Below are positions 1-5,015 of a stretch of 8,075 nucleotides of DNA, piece after piece. The stretch lies in contig LCKU01000047.1 in the NCBI GenBank assembly GCA_001001625.1, positions 1 through 8,075 on the forward strand. The letters are read 5' to 3'. The translations under genes and the position numbers were made by a program. Under the pieces are notes generated by a model. It ran no database searches. It was not told where the DNA came from and worked only from the letters and a program-made list of their open reading frames with translations. Source of the stretch: Parcubacteria group bacterium GW2011_GWA2_45_30. Lineage in GTDB: Bacteria > Patescibacteriota > Minisyncoccia > Sungbacterales > HO2-52-23. The stretch's first letter is position 1; each line of letters starts with the position of its first letter.

Positions 1-1
1 C

Positions 2-2020
2 GGGTGGGCGACTAATTCGATTCATATTGGTCGAGGATTGGATACATCTTATTATGCAAATGCGGCCATCGACGACGTCCGCATCTACAACCGCGCGCTG
101 ACGGCTGACGAAATCAAACGGCTCTATCGCATCGGCGCGACGCTGAAGATTAACACTTCAATCAATAATGATTCGCTCACGAACGGATTAGTCGGTTATT
201 GGTCTATGAATGCCCCGGATATTGCTCAAGGCGGAGCGACTACAACTGTTTACGACCGCTCGGGTAATGCAAAAAATGGCACCGCGCTCGGACAGGATAT
301 TTCAGCGCAAGGCCTCGTCGGTTGGTGGAAATTGGATGAGGGGACGGGAACAAGTGCGGCGGATTCGTCGGGGCAGGGAAACCCGGGGACTCTTACTCTT
401 GGACCGACTTGGATAACAGGTAAAATCGGATCTTATGCCGCAAATTTTGACGGGGTGGATGATTATGTAAATATTAACCCCGGGCCAATTCCACAGGTAA
501 ATCCGGCTCCAATCACAGTGTCAATGTGGGTTAATGTCGTAAGCACGTCTGTAAGAAGAGGTTTTTTCCAAATAAACAGCGATGGGACCACTAATGCCGT
601 GATGCTTCTTGAACAAAACTCAGACAATACATGGCGTATTTATATACTAGATGTTTACAGGGCTGGTGGAACGGTAACGACTGGATGGCATCATGTTGTG
701 GGAATTTTAGGGGGTAATTTATCGACATCTGTCGTGAAATTATATGTAGATAATATTTTGATAGTGAATAGTACTCCAACTAATAACGCCCCTGAAAATA
801 GCCCAGTTGTAGTTATTGGTGATCATGAATTTGCAGATTCTTTCAACGGCCTCATCGACGACGTCCGCGTTTACAACAGGGTGCTCTCCGCCGCCGAAAT
901 CGCCCAACTTTACTCATACGGCCTTCCGAGGTTTGTCCCCACGGCGGGCAGGCTCGGCCAGGGGATTGATTCCACCCAGTCATACGTCAATCCCGGCAAT
1001 GTCAGCTCATCCGTGAACAGCTTCTCTTTGTGGATGAAAACCGCCTCCTCCTCTCCCACAGTCAATCTGCTTGACTTAAACGCGGGGCAAAGCATTAAAA
1101 TCGTAGGAGGCACTGTTACGGCAAGCGGCCTCACGAGCCCCTCCATCTTTGTTGACGGAGTTTCAGGATCAACAGTAAACGCGGGTTGGCATCATATCGC
1201 CGTTACCACCGGAACCGCGGTCAACGCGAGCGCGGTGAACCTCGGGCTTAACGCGACCACCACCGCTCCGCTTGATGGCGTCTTGGACGATGTGCGTTTT
1301 TACAATAGAGTAATCAACAATGACGAAATCAAGCGGCTCTACCGCATCGGGGCGACGCTGAAGATTAACACCGATGTTTCGCGCGACAATCCGGATTTAG
1401 AACGCGGCCTTGTCGGGCTTTGGTCTTTTGACGGCAAAGATATGGCTGGCGTCACCGCCTATGACCGCTCGGGCAATTCCAACAATGGCACTCTCACCAA
1501 CGGCCCCGTCCGCGCCATCGGCAAAATCGGCCAGGGATTGAGTTTTGATGGGAGTGATGATTATATTTCCATTTCAAATTTTTGCCCCAGTATTTCCAAT
1601 ACAGCAGGAACTATTTCAGCATGGGTTAAACCGGATGTGGATAATCAAGCAACAGATAATAATGATTACATATTTAATTGTCAGGCTGGTCATCAGCCAT
1701 CACTCTTTATTCTAGGAGGTTCAATTCCAGATTACGAGTTTAGAAGATTTACAGCTCGAACTGTAGCCACAACTAGACCTAGAGCTAATGTCTGGGTGCA
1801 CCTTATTGCTACTTGGAATACCTCAATACAAACTATATATGTCAATGGCGTCCAAGAAGATTCAGACGCAACTGTTTCAACGACTCAGTCTGGAGCTGGG
1901 TATATAGGAATATTTGGGGGTACAACTGGTTCTTGGGACGGCCTCATCGACGACGTCCGCGTGTACAACCGCGCGCTAAGCGCTAGCGAAATACAACGTT
2001 TATATAACTTAGGCAGGTGA
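2..2020 (+). CDS. Multi-LamG-domain surface protein, 3' part (5' end outside window)
   Basis: Open from the left edge; 672 residues are visible (numbered from base 2). It is built from concanavalin A-like LamG/laminin-G-type modules. Four domain-terminal signatures of the type I/L-D-D-V-R-x-Y-N-R, each followed by an E-I-x-x-L-Y-like element, start near residues 23, 285, 428 and 649. Domain-opening signatures (GLVGxW, then YDRSG or DSSG, then NFDGVDDYV or SFDGSDDYI) occur near residues 50-75, 90-150 and 450-510. One opener (near residue 50) is a stub abutting the next domain, and the third domain lacks its opener, so the array is mosaic. There is no catalytic motif; the family generally binds carbohydrate or protein outside the cell, and a surface or adhesion role is inferred. 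The signal peptide would lie upstream of the window. A TTG at 38 could be miscalled as the start, but the LamG fold continues in frame upstream of it. It ends in YNLGR-TGA, the sequence found repeatedly in the island downstream. Confidence 0.9.
   Translation, partial: GWATNSIHIGRGLDTSYYANAAIDDVRIYNRALTADEIKRLYRIGATLKINTSINNDSLTNGLVGYWSMNAPDIAQGGATTTVYDRSGNAKNGTALGQDISAQGLVGWWKLDEGTGTSAADSSGQGNPGTLTLGPTWITGKIGSYAANFDGVDDYVNINPGPIPQVNPAPITVSMWVNVVSTSVRRGFFQINSDGTTNAVMLLEQNSDNTWRIYILDVYRAGGTVTTGWHHVVGILGGNLSTSVVKLYVDNILIVNSTPTNNAPENSPVVVIGDHEFADSFNGLIDDVRVYNRVLSAAEIAQLYSYGLPRFVPTAGRLGQGIDSTQSYVNPGNVSSSVNSFSLWMKTASSSPTVNLLDLNAGQSIKIVGGTVTASGLTSPSIFVDGVSGSTVNAGWHHIAVTTGTAVNASAVNLGLNATTTAPLDGVLDDVRFYNRVINNDEIKRLYRIGATLKINTDVSRDNPDLERGLVGLWSFDGKDMAGVTAYDRSGNSNNGTLTNGPVRAIGKIGQGLSFDGSDDYISISNFCPSISNTAGTISAWVKPDVDNQATDNNDYIFNCQAGHQPSLFILGGSIPDYEFRRFTARTVATTRPRANVWVHLIATWNTSIQTIYVNGVQEDSDATVSTTQSGAGYIGIFGGTTGSWDGLIDDVRVYNRALSASEIQRLYNLGR
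107..156 (+). repeat. Intragenic LamG linker repeat, copy 1
   Basis: This 50-bp stretch encodes DEIKRLYRIGATLKINT and matches 1322-1371 at 47 of 50 positions. The three differences are all synonymous third-codon changes, which points to an old duplication held by protein-level selection. It links the end of one LamG module to the next. Confidence 0.85.
846..877 (+). repeat. LamG domain-end DNA repeat, copy 1
   Basis: This encodes GLIDDVRVYN and matches 1938-1969 at 31 of 32 bases, including codon choice. A related copy lies at 68-99, and a short relic (CTCATCGACGACGT) survives at 5149-5162 in the decayed LamG fragment. The near identity at DNA level contrasts with the divergent AT-rich domain interiors before it. 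Confidence 0.8.
1322..1371 (+). repeat. Intragenic LamG linker repeat, copy 2
   Basis: Partner of 107-156, with three synonymous differences. It follows the third domain-terminal signature and precedes the last full LamG module. Confidence 0.85.
1938..1969 (+). repeat. LamG domain-end DNA repeat, copy 2
   Basis: Partner of 846-877, one mismatch. It sits in the last LamG module just before the C-terminus, after a visibly AT-richer domain core (about 1555-1925). Confidence 0.8.
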
Positions 2021-2047
2021 GCGTGGCGTGGAGGCAGGGGAATCCAT

Positions 2048-2076
2048 TTGTATTTTAATGTAGGGTTTGGTATAAT
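2048..2076 (+). promoter_or_regulatory. Extended -10 promoter of hicBA module 1
   Basis: A perfect TATAAT (2071-2076) is preceded by TG plus one base (extended -10). A weak -35 TTGTAT (2048-2053) lies 17 bp upstream. Only six bases separate the -10 box from the hicB ATG, so the transcript should be leaderless or nearly so; no Shine-Dalgarno is present. Confidence 0.7.
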
Positions 2077-2082
2077 ATAAAT

Positions 2083-2307
2083 ATGAAGAAAATAATGCAA
2101 TTTTCTATATCTAAAAGCGATGATTATTATGTTGCGGAGGCAGTTGATTTTCCTATTGTTACCCAAGCGAAAACATTCGAGGAGTTAATTTCTAATATCA
2201 AAGAGGCCGTAGAAGTGTATCTCTATGATGATAGCGCCGAAGAATTGGGTGTGGTGAAAGACCCTTCTTTGTTCATCAATTTTGAGATACCGGCTTATGC
2301 CCAATAA
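2083..2307 (+). CDS. hicB: HicB-family antitoxin, module 1
   Basis: A 74-residue protein with the short HicB fold: an N-terminal strand (MKKIMQFSISK), the YYVAEAVDFPIVTQ strand-turn-strand characteristic of HicB (residues 15-28), and a helix typified by EELISNIKEAVEVYL (34-48). In the family the antitoxin binds and blocks the HicA mRNA interferase. It lacks the C-terminal helix-turn-helix or ribbon-helix-helix domain of longer HicB proteins, so DNA binding is uncertain. It overlaps hicA by 11 bp, which suggests translational coupling. Order is antitoxin first, toxin second. The start is fixed by alignment with module 2 and by the promoter lying just upstream. About half of its residues match the module 2 HicB, so the two are paralogues. 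It begins 62 bp after the LamG stop codon. Confidence 0.85.
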   Translation: MKKIMQFSISKSDDYYVAEAVDFPIVTQAKTFEELISNIKEAVEVYLYDDSAEELGVVKDPSLFINFEIPAYAQ

Positions 2308-2542
2308 ACTTCGTGATTTATCAGGCAACGAGATTATAGCTTTGTTCCAAAAATTTGGCTTTAAGGTTTCTTATTCAAAAGGAAGCCATTTTAAGTTAGT
2401 TAGAATTGTTAGCGGCGAAAAACAAGTACTGGTCGTGCCGCGCCACAACTCGGTTGCCAAAGGAACCACTAAATCTATTTATCGCAAAGCCCTTCCATAC
2501 ATAGGCGAAGATCAATTGAAACCACTATTTTATACAGGATAA
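2297..2542 (+). CDS. hicA: HicA-family mRNA interferase toxin, module 1
   Basis: An 81-residue protein with a double-stranded-RNA-binding-like fold. It shows the HicA opening LSGNEIIALFQKFGF (residues 8-22), the catalytic-histidine motif KGSHFKLVR (His31), a strand ending VVPRH, and a KGTTKSIYRKAL helix (about 60-70). The family cleaves mRNA in the cytoplasm and halts translation until neutralised by HicB. I chose ATG 2297, which overlaps the end of hicB, because the protein then starts exactly like the module 2 HicA; a TTG at 2282 is in frame but adds residues absent from that paralogue. The catalytic His and core motifs are intact, so the toxin is probably functional. The C-terminus LFYTG is echoed by YFYTK in module 2. 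Confidence 0.85.
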   Translation: MPNKLRDLSGNEIIALFQKFGFKVSYSKGSHFKLVRIVSGEKQVLVVPRHNSVAKGTTKSIYRKALPYIGEDQLKPLFYTG

Positions 2543-2558
2543 CGGCTCCATCGATTTA

Positions 2559-2587
2559 CCCCGCACCGAACTTGTTCCGGTGCCGGG
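2559..2587. other. GC-rich hairpin after hicA1
   Basis: Arms CCCCGCACCG (2559-2568) and CGGTGCCGGG (2578-2587) pair at 9 of 10 positions around a 9-base loop, 16 bp after the hicA stop. No T-run follows, so an intrinsic terminator role is uncertain; it abuts the start of the duplicated 114-bp segment. Confidence 0.4.
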
Positions 2588-2700
2588 ACGACGGCCGCAT
2601 AACCACGCGCTTTCGGGGGATTTACCCCGTGAAATCTCGCAAATTTTTCAAAACCATGAAATTTTATTACACCTACATCCTCAGAAGCAAGAAAGATAAA
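2587..2700 (+). repeat. Island segmental duplication, copy A (GIY-YIG leader plus 5' codons)
   Basis: This 114-bp segment matches 4128-4241 with three substitutions, all in the first 25 bp. It contains a GGGG-GATTTA-CCCC mini-hairpin, an A/T-rich leader and the first 15 codons of a GIY-YIG-like gene. In both places it is followed by a LamG-tail fragment and a palindrome. Confidence 0.9.
2656..2700 (+). pseudogene. 5' fragment of a GIY-YIG endonuclease gene, copy A
   Basis: The ATG at 2656 begins MKFYYTYILRSKKDK, which matches the usual opening strand of small CPR GIY-YIG proteins (the YYTYIL element supplies the first conserved Tyr). The remainder, including the YIG motif and catalytic Arg and Glu regions, is absent: the sequence switches to unrelated bases at 2701. 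Reading on in frame runs through the palindrome to a stop at 2823, giving a chimeric ORF that I do not regard as a gene. Confidence 0.6.
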
Positions 2701-2723
2701 ACAAATCGTATTTCACAGGGTGA

Positions 2724-2753
2724 ATCAAACGCCTCTACAACCTCGGCCGCTAA
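2724..2753 (+). pseudogene. LamG 3'-end remnant 1 (IKRLYNLGR-stop)
   Basis: The frame starting at 2724 reads IKRLYNLGR and then TAA, identical in style to the C-terminus of the LamG gene (IQRLYNLGR-stop). It is detached from any LamG domain and lies between the GIY-YIG fragment and palindrome R1. Confidence 0.75.
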
Positions 2754-2761
2754 TTGCTCAC

Positions 2762-2794
2762 TAAACTTTTGGACATCCGATGTCCAAAAGTTTA
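2762..2794. repeat. REP-like palindrome R1
   Basis: A perfect 16-bp inverted repeat around a single central C, core GGACATCCGATGTCC, flanked by TTTT and AAAA. It is one of six related palindromes between 2762 and 5089, a family that includes the elements bracketing the RAYT transposase. Confidence 0.9.
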
Positions 2795-2823
2795 AGAAAA
2801 GATTGCATGATTTGGGGAGGTAG
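2794..2823 (+). pseudogene. LamG 3'-end remnant 2 (KKRLHDLGR-stop)
   Basis: Directly abutting palindrome R1, the frame reads KKRLHDLGR then TAG, a diverged version of the LamG C-terminus. With remnant 1 it brackets the palindrome. hicB module 2 begins 39 bp later. Confidence 0.65.
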
Positions 2824-2828
2824 TGAAT

Positions 2829-2856
2829 TTGCAATTTTTATTAGATATACTATACT
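2829..2856 (+). promoter_or_regulatory. Promoter of hicBA module 2
   Basis: -10 TATACT (2851-2856) and -35 TTGCAA (2829-2834) are separated by 16 bp. As in module 1, exactly six bases lie between the -10 box and the hicB ATG, predicting a leaderless transcript. Confidence 0.6.
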
Positions 2857-2862
2857 GTGTTT

Positions 2863-3087
2863 ATGAAACGAATCATACAATTTCATATTTCTAAGGGCGA
2901 TAAATACTATGTGGCAGAAGGTGTTGATTTGCCGGTAGTTACGCAGGGCATAACTTTGGATGAATTGGTTGCGAATATTAAAGAAGCGACAGAACTTCAT
3001 TTATCTGGAGAAAATCTGACCGAACTTGATTTGGCAAAAGAACCGTCTTTGCTTGCAAACATTGAACTTTCGCTAAACTATGCCTAA
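2863..3087 (+). CDS. hicB: HicB-family antitoxin, module 2
   Basis: A 74-residue short HicB protein, paralogous to the one in module 1 (about half of residues identical without gaps). It has the same strand-turn-strand YYVAEGVDLPVVTQ (15-28) and helix DELVANIKEATELHL (33-47), and likewise lacks a C-terminal DNA-binding domain. It should neutralise the HicA toxin that follows. I start it at ATG 2863 rather than the in-frame GTG at 2857, because that aligns the two HicB N-termini and keeps the same six-base distance from the -10 box; the GTG would lie directly against the -10 hexamer. It overlaps hicA by 8 bp (the gene ends TATGCCTAA, which contains the toxin's ATG), so the pair is probably translationally coupled. 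Confidence 0.85.
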   Translation: MKRIIQFHISKGDKYYVAEGVDLPVVTQGITLDELVANIKEATELHLSGENLTELDLAKEPSLLANIELSLNYA

Positions 3088-3325
3088 ACTGAAAGTGTTG
3101 TCTGGGCAGGATGTCATCCGAATTTTTAAGGAATTCGGATTTTTTGCGGTAGATCAAAAAGACAGTCATATTAAACTGCGGCGGATAATGGCAAACGGCG
3201 TCAAGCAAACTATTACCGTCCCAAACCATGATGAAATTGATCAAGGGACGCTCGGCGCAATATACCGCCAGACGCTACGTTATATTCCCGAAAGCGAGCT
3301 TGAAAAATATTTTTATACAAAGTAA
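3080..3325 (+). CDS. hicA: HicA-family mRNA interferase toxin, module 2
   Basis: An 81-residue HicA paralogue: LSGQDVIRIFKEFGF opening (7-21), catalytic-histidine motif KDSHIKLRR (His30; Asp replaces the commoner Gly before SH), strand ending TVPNH, and helix QGTLGAIYRQTL (about 60-71). The family cleaves mRNA in the cytoplasm and is held inactive by its HicB partner. The start overlaps the end of hicB by 8 bp. The gene points toward the minus-strand transposase; only 39 bp containing palindrome R2 separate the two stop codons. Divergence from module 1 is substantial, so the pairs are probably different enough to be independent systems, though cross-talk cannot be judged from sequence. Confidence 0.85.
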   Translation: MPKLKVLSGQDVIRIFKEFGFFAVDQKDSHIKLRRIMANGVKQTITVPNHDEIDQGTLGAIYRQTLRYIPESELEKYFYTK

Positions 3326-3336
3326 CGGATGGCCTC

Positions 3337-3366
3337 AAATCTTCGGACATCCGATGTCCCAAAGTT
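3337..3366. repeat. REP-like palindrome R2
   Basis: Core GGACATCCGATGTCC at 3345-3359 with degenerate outer arms (TCTTC on the left, CAAAGTT on the right). It lies between the convergent hicA2 and transposase genes, and its right arm supplies two bases of the transposase TAA stop codon (3365-3367). It may also act as a bidirectional transcription barrier. Confidence 0.85.
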
Positions 3367-4069
3367 ATTCCAGTAGACAGCTTTTTATTTCACTCTCCTC
3401 CAAATCGATTTCTTTTAACCATTCTAAAATTCTATCTCTATAGCCGTTTTCGCCGCCAAAATATTCCGAAAGCAACTTTCTATTTGTAACCGATGGGAAG
3501 TTATTTTTCCCAAGATAATCAAGATGGCTCGACCATCTATATGATTCCAGATATTCAAAAACCTTTTTATAATTATTGATCTTTCTTTTCCGCCATTCCG
3601 GAAACTTAAGATCCAATGGATTTAGATGGATGTAGTAGGGGATATAGATAAAATGAGCATCTCTTTCAATGGCTACGCACTTATACTTGCCCTGAAATAA
3701 AGCGCCGCTCCTATCGTATTTTTCATTAAAATATTTTGCGTAACCCATATTCAGTTTTTTCATAAACAAAGAGACCGCGCTGTCTTGCCGCGGCACAACC
3801 AAGAGATGATAATGGTTAGGCATTAAGACGAACGCAAGGATGTCCACCAATATTTTTCTTGGCTCTCTCTCAACCCTAACTTTTGGACGTCCGATGTCCA
3901 AAGTATTGGTAAAGGTATATAGTACATCGGCAACAGGATTGGCATCGTTGAACTCGAACAGGTCATGGATAAAACGCAAATGATCCTCTTTATCTAAAAA
4001 TATTTTACGTTTATCTACGCCCCTGTTTAGAAGATGATAAATTTTGCCGCTTACTGTTTTTGGATTCAT
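3365..4069 (-). CDS. REP-associated tyrosine transposase (Y1_Tnp / RAYT family)
   Basis: A 234-residue HUH single-strand DNA transposase of the IS200/TnpA-REP group. It opens with YHLLNRGVDKRKIF (residues 11-24), typical of these enzymes. The HUH metal-binding motif is MPNHYHLLV with His86 and His88. The conserved YFNEKYDRSGALFQGKYK block follows at 113-130, then YIHLNP (146-151), where Tyr146 aligns with the catalytic tyrosine of E. coli TnpA-REP as I recall that sequence. All key residues are present, so it is probably active. The family nicks and joins single-stranded DNA at REP hairpins. Oddities: residues 56-64 are encoded by a third palindrome (R3) inside the gene, just before the HUH strand, and the stop codon lies within the arm of R2. 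A possible -10 (TAGAAT on the minus strand, 4112-4117) would place R4 in the short leader. Convergent with hicA2. Confidence 0.9.
   Translation of the reverse strand: MNPKTVSGKIYHLLNRGVDKRKIFLDKEDHLRFIHDLFEFNDANPVADVLYTFTNTLDIGRPKVRVEREPRKILVDILAFVLMPNHYHLLVVPRQDSAVSLFMKKLNMGYAKYFNEKYDRSGALFQGKYKCVAIERDAHFIYIPYYIHLNPLDLKFPEWRKRKINNYKKVFEYLESYRWSSHLDYLGKNNFPSVTNRKLLSEYFGGENGYRDRILEWLKEIDLEESEIKSCLLE
3878..3904. repeat. REP-like palindrome R3, inside the transposase gene
   Basis: The core GGACGTCCGATGTCC (3885-3899) differs from the family consensus by one A-to-G change, giving a G-T wobble in the hairpin. Flanking TTTT and AAA are kept. It reads in frame as TLDIGRPKV, transposase residues 56-64. 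Confidence 0.8.
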
Positions 4070-4080
4070 AGATCCAGCTT

Positions 4081-4110
4081 AAATCTTTGGACATCGGATG
4101 TCCATAAGTT
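4081..4110. repeat. REP-like palindrome R4
   Basis: Core GGACATCGGATGTCC (4089-4103). The central base is G on this strand, so it is inverted relative to R1, R2, R5 and R6. It sits 11 bp upstream of the transposase ATG (4067-4069 on the minus strand) and forms the outer 5' boundary of the RAYT unit. Confidence 0.85.
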
Positions 4111-4127
4111 AATTCTACGGCTAGACC

Positions 4128-4241
4128 GACGACGGCTGCATAACCGCGTGCTTTCGGGGGATTTACCCCGTGAAATCTCGCAAATTTTTCAAAACCATGA
4201 AATTTTATTACACCTACATCCTCAGAAGCAAGAAAGATAAA
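4128..4241 (+). repeat. Island segmental duplication, copy B
   Basis: Second copy of 2587-2700 (three substitutions, all near the left end). After 4241 it keeps AAGCTA where copy A carries a 20-bp unrelated stretch. Both copies then rejoin at a shared 36-bp block containing the LamG tail. Confidence 0.9.
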
Positions 4242-4250
4242 AAGCTATGA
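4197..4250 (+). pseudogene. 5' fragment of a GIY-YIG endonuclease gene, copy B
   Basis: The ATG at 4197 starts MKFYYTYILRSKKDKKL and then meets TGA. The fragment retains the first strand of a GIY-YIG domain up to the Lys-Leu that in intact relatives normally leads into the YIG motif. The following LamG tail is in the same frame, so the junction reads KKL-stop-IKRLYNLGR-stop, which suggests an illegitimate join between a GIY-YIG gene and a LamG 3' end. Confidence 0.6.
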
Positions 4251-4280
4251 ATCAAACGCCTCTACAACCTCGGCCGCTAA
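4251..4280 (+). pseudogene. LamG 3'-end remnant 3 (IKRLYNLGR-stop)
   Basis: Same 30 bases as remnant 1 (2724-2753), reading IKRLYNLGR then TAA. It precedes palindrome R5 by nine bases, as remnant 1 precedes R1 by eight. Confidence 0.75.
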
Positions 4281-4289
4281 TTGTTCACT

Positions 4290-4320
4290 AAACTTTGGGA
4301 CATCCGATGTCCCAAAGTTT
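4290..4320. repeat. REP-like palindrome R5
   Basis: A perfect 15-bp inverted repeat around a central C. Compared with R1 both arms have changed together (TTTTGGAC/GTCCAAAA to TTTGGGAC/GTCCCAAA), a compensatory pair that preserves the hairpin. Confidence 0.9.
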
Positions 4321-4350
4321 GAGGAAAGATTATATAATTTGGGACGCTAG
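4321..4350 (+). pseudogene. LamG 3'-end remnant 4 (EERLYNLGR-stop)
   Basis: Directly abutting R5, the frame reads EERLYNLGR then TAG. Its codons (TTA TAT AAT TTG) are AT-rich and differ from those of remnant 3, so it is an independent LamG terminus rather than a tandem copy. The NYN gene begins 29 bp later. Confidence 0.7.
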
Positions 4351-4360
4351 TTTGAAAATT

Positions 4361-4369
4361 TGTTAAAAT
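4361..4369 (+). promoter_or_regulatory. Extended -10 element of the NYN gene
   Basis: TGTTAAAAT (TG, one base, TAAAAT) lies ten bases before ATG 4380, matching the near-leaderless geometry of the neighbouring modules. No convincing -35 is seen. A TATAAT at 4333-4338 within the LamG tail is an alternative. Confidence 0.45.
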
Positions 4370-4379
4370 GAATAGGGCT

Positions 4380-4883
4380 ATGTTTAAAAAAGAAAACAAC
4401 TTTGCTTTTATAGATGGACAAAATTTATATTTAGCCATTTTAGAGTTGGGGTGGAAGTTGGATTATAAGCGATTTAGGATTTACCTTAAAGAAAAATACG
4501 GAGTCGCAAAAGCATATATGTTCATGGGTTTTTTACCAGCCAACCAAGAGCTTTATAAATTTCTACAGAGTGCTGGATTTATTCTTGTTTTCAAACCGAT
4601 CTTGGAGGATAAAAATAACAAAGTGAAAGGCAATTGTGATGCCGAGCTTGTTTTGCAGGCGATGATTGATATCAAGGAATACGATGGCGCGATTATCGTA
4701 ACTGGCGATGGAGATTTTTATTGTCTAGTTAAGTATTTAGAATCTATTGGAAAATTTGGCAGGGTGCTCGCGCCGTCTCCTAAAAATTGTTCTTCGCTTT
4801 TGGAAAAGGTAGCCGGTAAAAAGATCGCATTTGTAAGCGATCTAAGGCAAAAACTTGAGTACAAAAAGAAAGAAACCCCGTAA
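4380..4883 (+). CDS. NYN-domain (LabA/DUF88-like) putative ribonuclease
   Basis: A 167-residue protein that is essentially a single NYN/PIN-like nuclease domain. Acidic residues expected for the metal-binding site are present: Asp12 in AFIDGQNLY, Asp87 in KGNCDAELVLQAM, and Asp110 and Asp112 in VTGDGDFYCLV; Asn15 in GQN is also typical. Related proteins are thought to act as RNases in the cytoplasm, but the target is unknown. The tail is lysine-rich (KLEYKKKETP). I prefer ATG 4380 because ATG 4368 overlaps a plausible extended -10 box; using 4368 adds four residues. No partner or antitoxin gene is adjacent. It follows palindrome R5 and a LamG tail, like its neighbours, and its stop codon lies inside a hairpin. 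Composition is AT-rich like the toxin modules and unlike the flanking LamG and membrane protein genes. Confidence 0.85.
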   Translation: MFKKENNFAFIDGQNLYLAILELGWKLDYKRFRIYLKEKYGVAKAYMFMGFLPANQELYKFLQSAGFILVFKPILEDKNNKVKGNCDAELVLQAMIDIKEYDGAIIVTGDGDFYCLVKYLESIGKFGRVLAPSPKNCSSLLEKVAGKKIAFVSDLRQKLEYKKKETP

Positions 4884-4902
4884 GGACAAAACCTTACAGG
4901 GG
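4876..4902 (+). terminator. Terminator-like hairpin overlapping the NYN stop codon
   Basis: CCCC-GTAAGG (4876-4885) pairs with CCTTAC-A-GGGG (4892-4902) with a one-base bulge and an ACAAAA loop. The TAA stop (4881-4883) is in the left arm. Only a short CTTTC follows, so termination may be inefficient. Confidence 0.5.
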
Positions 4903-4975
4903 GGCTTTCATAGTGACTACATTTTCATGTTAGCAAATGCAATAAATAAGTCAATAGCGGTATCCACAGGTCTCA

Positions 4976-5004
4976 CCCCGTTAAAGATCACGCCTTTAAC
5001 GGGG
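4976..5004. other. Perfect 11-bp hairpin between the NYN gene and LamG remnant 5
   Basis: CCCCGTTAAAG (4976-4986) and CTTTAACGGGG (4994-5004) enclose a 7-base loop. No T-run follows. The 73 bp before it (4903-4975) show no gene or signal that I recognise. It abuts a LamG tail, as the GGGG/CCCC leader element does in the other two tracts. Confidence 0.6.
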
Positions 5005-5015
5005 CAAGCTGCACA

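Larger units (their letters stand above)
3337..4110 (-). mobile_element. RAYT transposase unit bracketed by REP palindromes R2 and R4
   Basis: The transposase is flanked by R2 (central C on the plus strand) and R4 (central G on the plus strand), so the two elements are in inverted orientation. This is the usual arrangement of REP-associated tyrosine transposase (RAYT) units. Members of the same palindrome family occur elsewhere in the island, consistent with RAYT-dependent spread. The boundaries are set at the palindrome ends; no target-site duplication is recognisable. Confidence 0.6.

Noticed and set aside
560..1925. Diversity-generating retroelement acting on the LamG gene
   Set aside because: No reverse transcriptase, no template/variable repeat pair with A-specific differences; the variation is whole-core replacement.
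2018..2020. TGA read as glycine (code 25)
   Set aside because: The TGA at 2018 and at 5225 occurs exactly where homologous LamG ends carry TAA or TAG, so it is a true stop.
1885..2166. A minus-strand ORF across the LamG end and the start of hicB1
   Set aside because: Antisense to two well-supported genes, with a sequence lacking any recognisable pattern. The same applies to minus-strand frames at 591-779, 910-1146, 2761-3000, 2978-3244, 5253-5537 and 7804-8063.
2572..2823. An 83-codon plus-strand ORF
   Set aside because: It is a chimera of the hairpin, the repeated leader, the GIY-YIG stub, a LamG tail in another frame, palindrome R1 and a second LamG tail; its parts recur separately at 4128-4350. 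Its upstream codons are not protein-like.
4034..4240. A 68-codon plus-strand ORF
   Set aside because: It starts inside the transposase gene on the other strand, crosses palindrome R4 and ends in the duplicated segment; no domain pattern.
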